Origin: Brachypodius melanocephalos
Lineage: Eukaryota > Chordata > Aves > Passeriformes > Pycnonotidae
Direction of reading: 5' to 3'
DNA: 64,000 bases
Assembly: GCA_013398615.1 (NCBI GenBank)
Contig: VZSR01001479.1
Coordinates: 18,737,122 to 18,801,121, forward strand
The position numbers and the translations under genes were made by a program. The notes under the pieces were generated by a model. That model ran no database searches and had not been told where the DNA came from. It saw nothing but the letters and a program-made list of their open reading frames with translations. Below, one piece after another: positions 63,101-64,000 of this stretch (position 1 is its first letter; every line of letters begins with the position of its first letter).

Positions 63101-64000
63101 GCAGCAACATATTCTGAACTTTCAAAGTGCACCGATAACTTGATAGATAGACACACAGACAGAATCTGGAACCTGCAAACTCCACAGATATCACTGGTAA
63201 AGATAAGAATGGCAGACAGTTTTGTTACAAAACTCCCAGGTTTTCCAATTTTGCACTAAACTCATCTTTTACCATTGTTGCCTTTATTCAACCCAGTTTT
63301 AACTTCCTTTCTTCCCACCTCTCAGCTGTCATATAAAATGTTCTCTCTGCCTCCAACTTTCCATTCTGTAAGACACCTCTGCTCTCCTATAATGACACAC
63401 CATATATCTTATGACAGTTACCCCCTTGACAGCCATCACAGATGCTAAGTCTCCAATTAATAGAAAAAACTATTCCAACAGAGTTGTTACTTTTAGACAG
63501 GTTAAAATCAGCCCTTAATCTCTCAGTTCTGTTCTTTAGGTCTTTTAAGATGCTAGGGGAATTTAGCCAATGCAGGCTGGGAGCTTCACTCCCATGTCAC
63601 TCACTCCTAGATCACTTCTTATGTATTTATTGAGAAAAGAGACAATTCTAGCTTCAGTCACAATTCTAGATGCAATAAATTTGAGAATTTCTACTTCTGC
63701 TCTGACAATAACTGTTCAATACAGGATCTAACCAGGAAAGGCAAGAAAAACTTTGGGTCAAAATGAGGGGATTTGCCAGAGTTATGAACAACATGTCAGT
63801 AAATAGAAAAAGTACTGTCTACTTTTTCTGCTCTGTCAGGACCAACATGCACTGTCAGAGCTCAAGGAAAGTAATCTGAGAACCAGAGTCTGAGTATCTT
63901 ACAACCAGGAGTGACTCTGGCAAAGCCATGCTGATAAAATCAGCAGAAAGCCTGTGTCTGTCTTGTTTTTTATCCCCCCACATTTTCACAACCAACCAGA

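Larger units (their letters stand above)
49686..64000 (-). other. RSPH9: Probable last intron of RSPH9 (runs off the window)
   Basis: From the RSPH9 acceptor to the right edge I find no peptide matching the upstream RSPH9 exons (for example the LDSLEHDIP or YSLNC segments) on the minus strand, and no other gene on either strand. The region is AT-rich with short runs such as 11-12 T at 53800. Two spots are listed separately: a hairpin at 57754-57784 and a G-rich, homeodomain-motif block at 59700-60000. A missed, divergent exon cannot be excluded. Confidence 0.55.

Noticed and set aside
1..64000. CRISPR arrays, operons, toxin-antitoxin or phage-like modules
   Set aside because: No regularly spaced direct repeats and no prokaryotic gene density; the sequence is vertebrate nuclear DNA with introns.

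Overview
The window is vertebrate nuclear DNA, most likely from a songbird (Passeriformes). It holds split genes with GT-AG introns and a CpG-rich promoter, three CR1 LINE fragments of the avian type, and one short element with a tRNA-Ile head and a CR1-like tail. That last structure matches TguSINE1, a SINE family described from songbirds. The species assignment rests on these repeats and is inference.

Two protein-coding genes can be supported. MRPS18A (mitochondrial ribosomal protein S18A, also called mL66) is complete on the + strand in six coding exons from 26144 to 47504 and encodes 190 residues. RSPH9 (radial spoke head component 9) is on the - strand. Only its last coding exon (49522-49685) and a poly(A) signal are recognisable, so its other exons probably lie beyond the right edge. 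The two genes converge tail to tail, with about 2 kb between stop codons. In mammals RSPH9, MRPS18A and VEGFA are consecutive; in this orientation VEGFA would lie left of position 1.

Layout. 1-25.3 kb: gene-free DNA with only short chance ORFs, probably the VEGFA-MRPS18A intergenic interval; a homeobox/E-box-like block near 12.1-12.7 kb and two perfect CArG boxes near 21.3 and 23.4 kb stand out. 25.3-25.9 kb: CR1 3' fragment. 25.98-26.27 kb: CpG-rich promoter and first exon of MRPS18A, with YY1-type ATGGCGGC motifs. 26.2-47.5 kb: MRPS18A, with one CR1 in intron 3, another (antisense) in intron 5, and an octamer-containing block near 46.1-46.35 kb. 47.5-49.5 kb: convergent 3' ends with the SINE between them. 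49.7-64 kb: probably the last intron of RSPH9, with a G-quadruplex-capable tract beside homeodomain-like sites near 59.7-60.0 kb and a perfect 12-bp hairpin at 57.75 kb.

The two genes do unrelated jobs (mitochondrial translation and motile-cilium radial spokes) and are adjacent by conserved synteny, not by shared pathway. I found no CRISPR array, operon, phage-like module or other undescribed system. The findings are mostly candidate regulatory elements and transposon-gene relationships.
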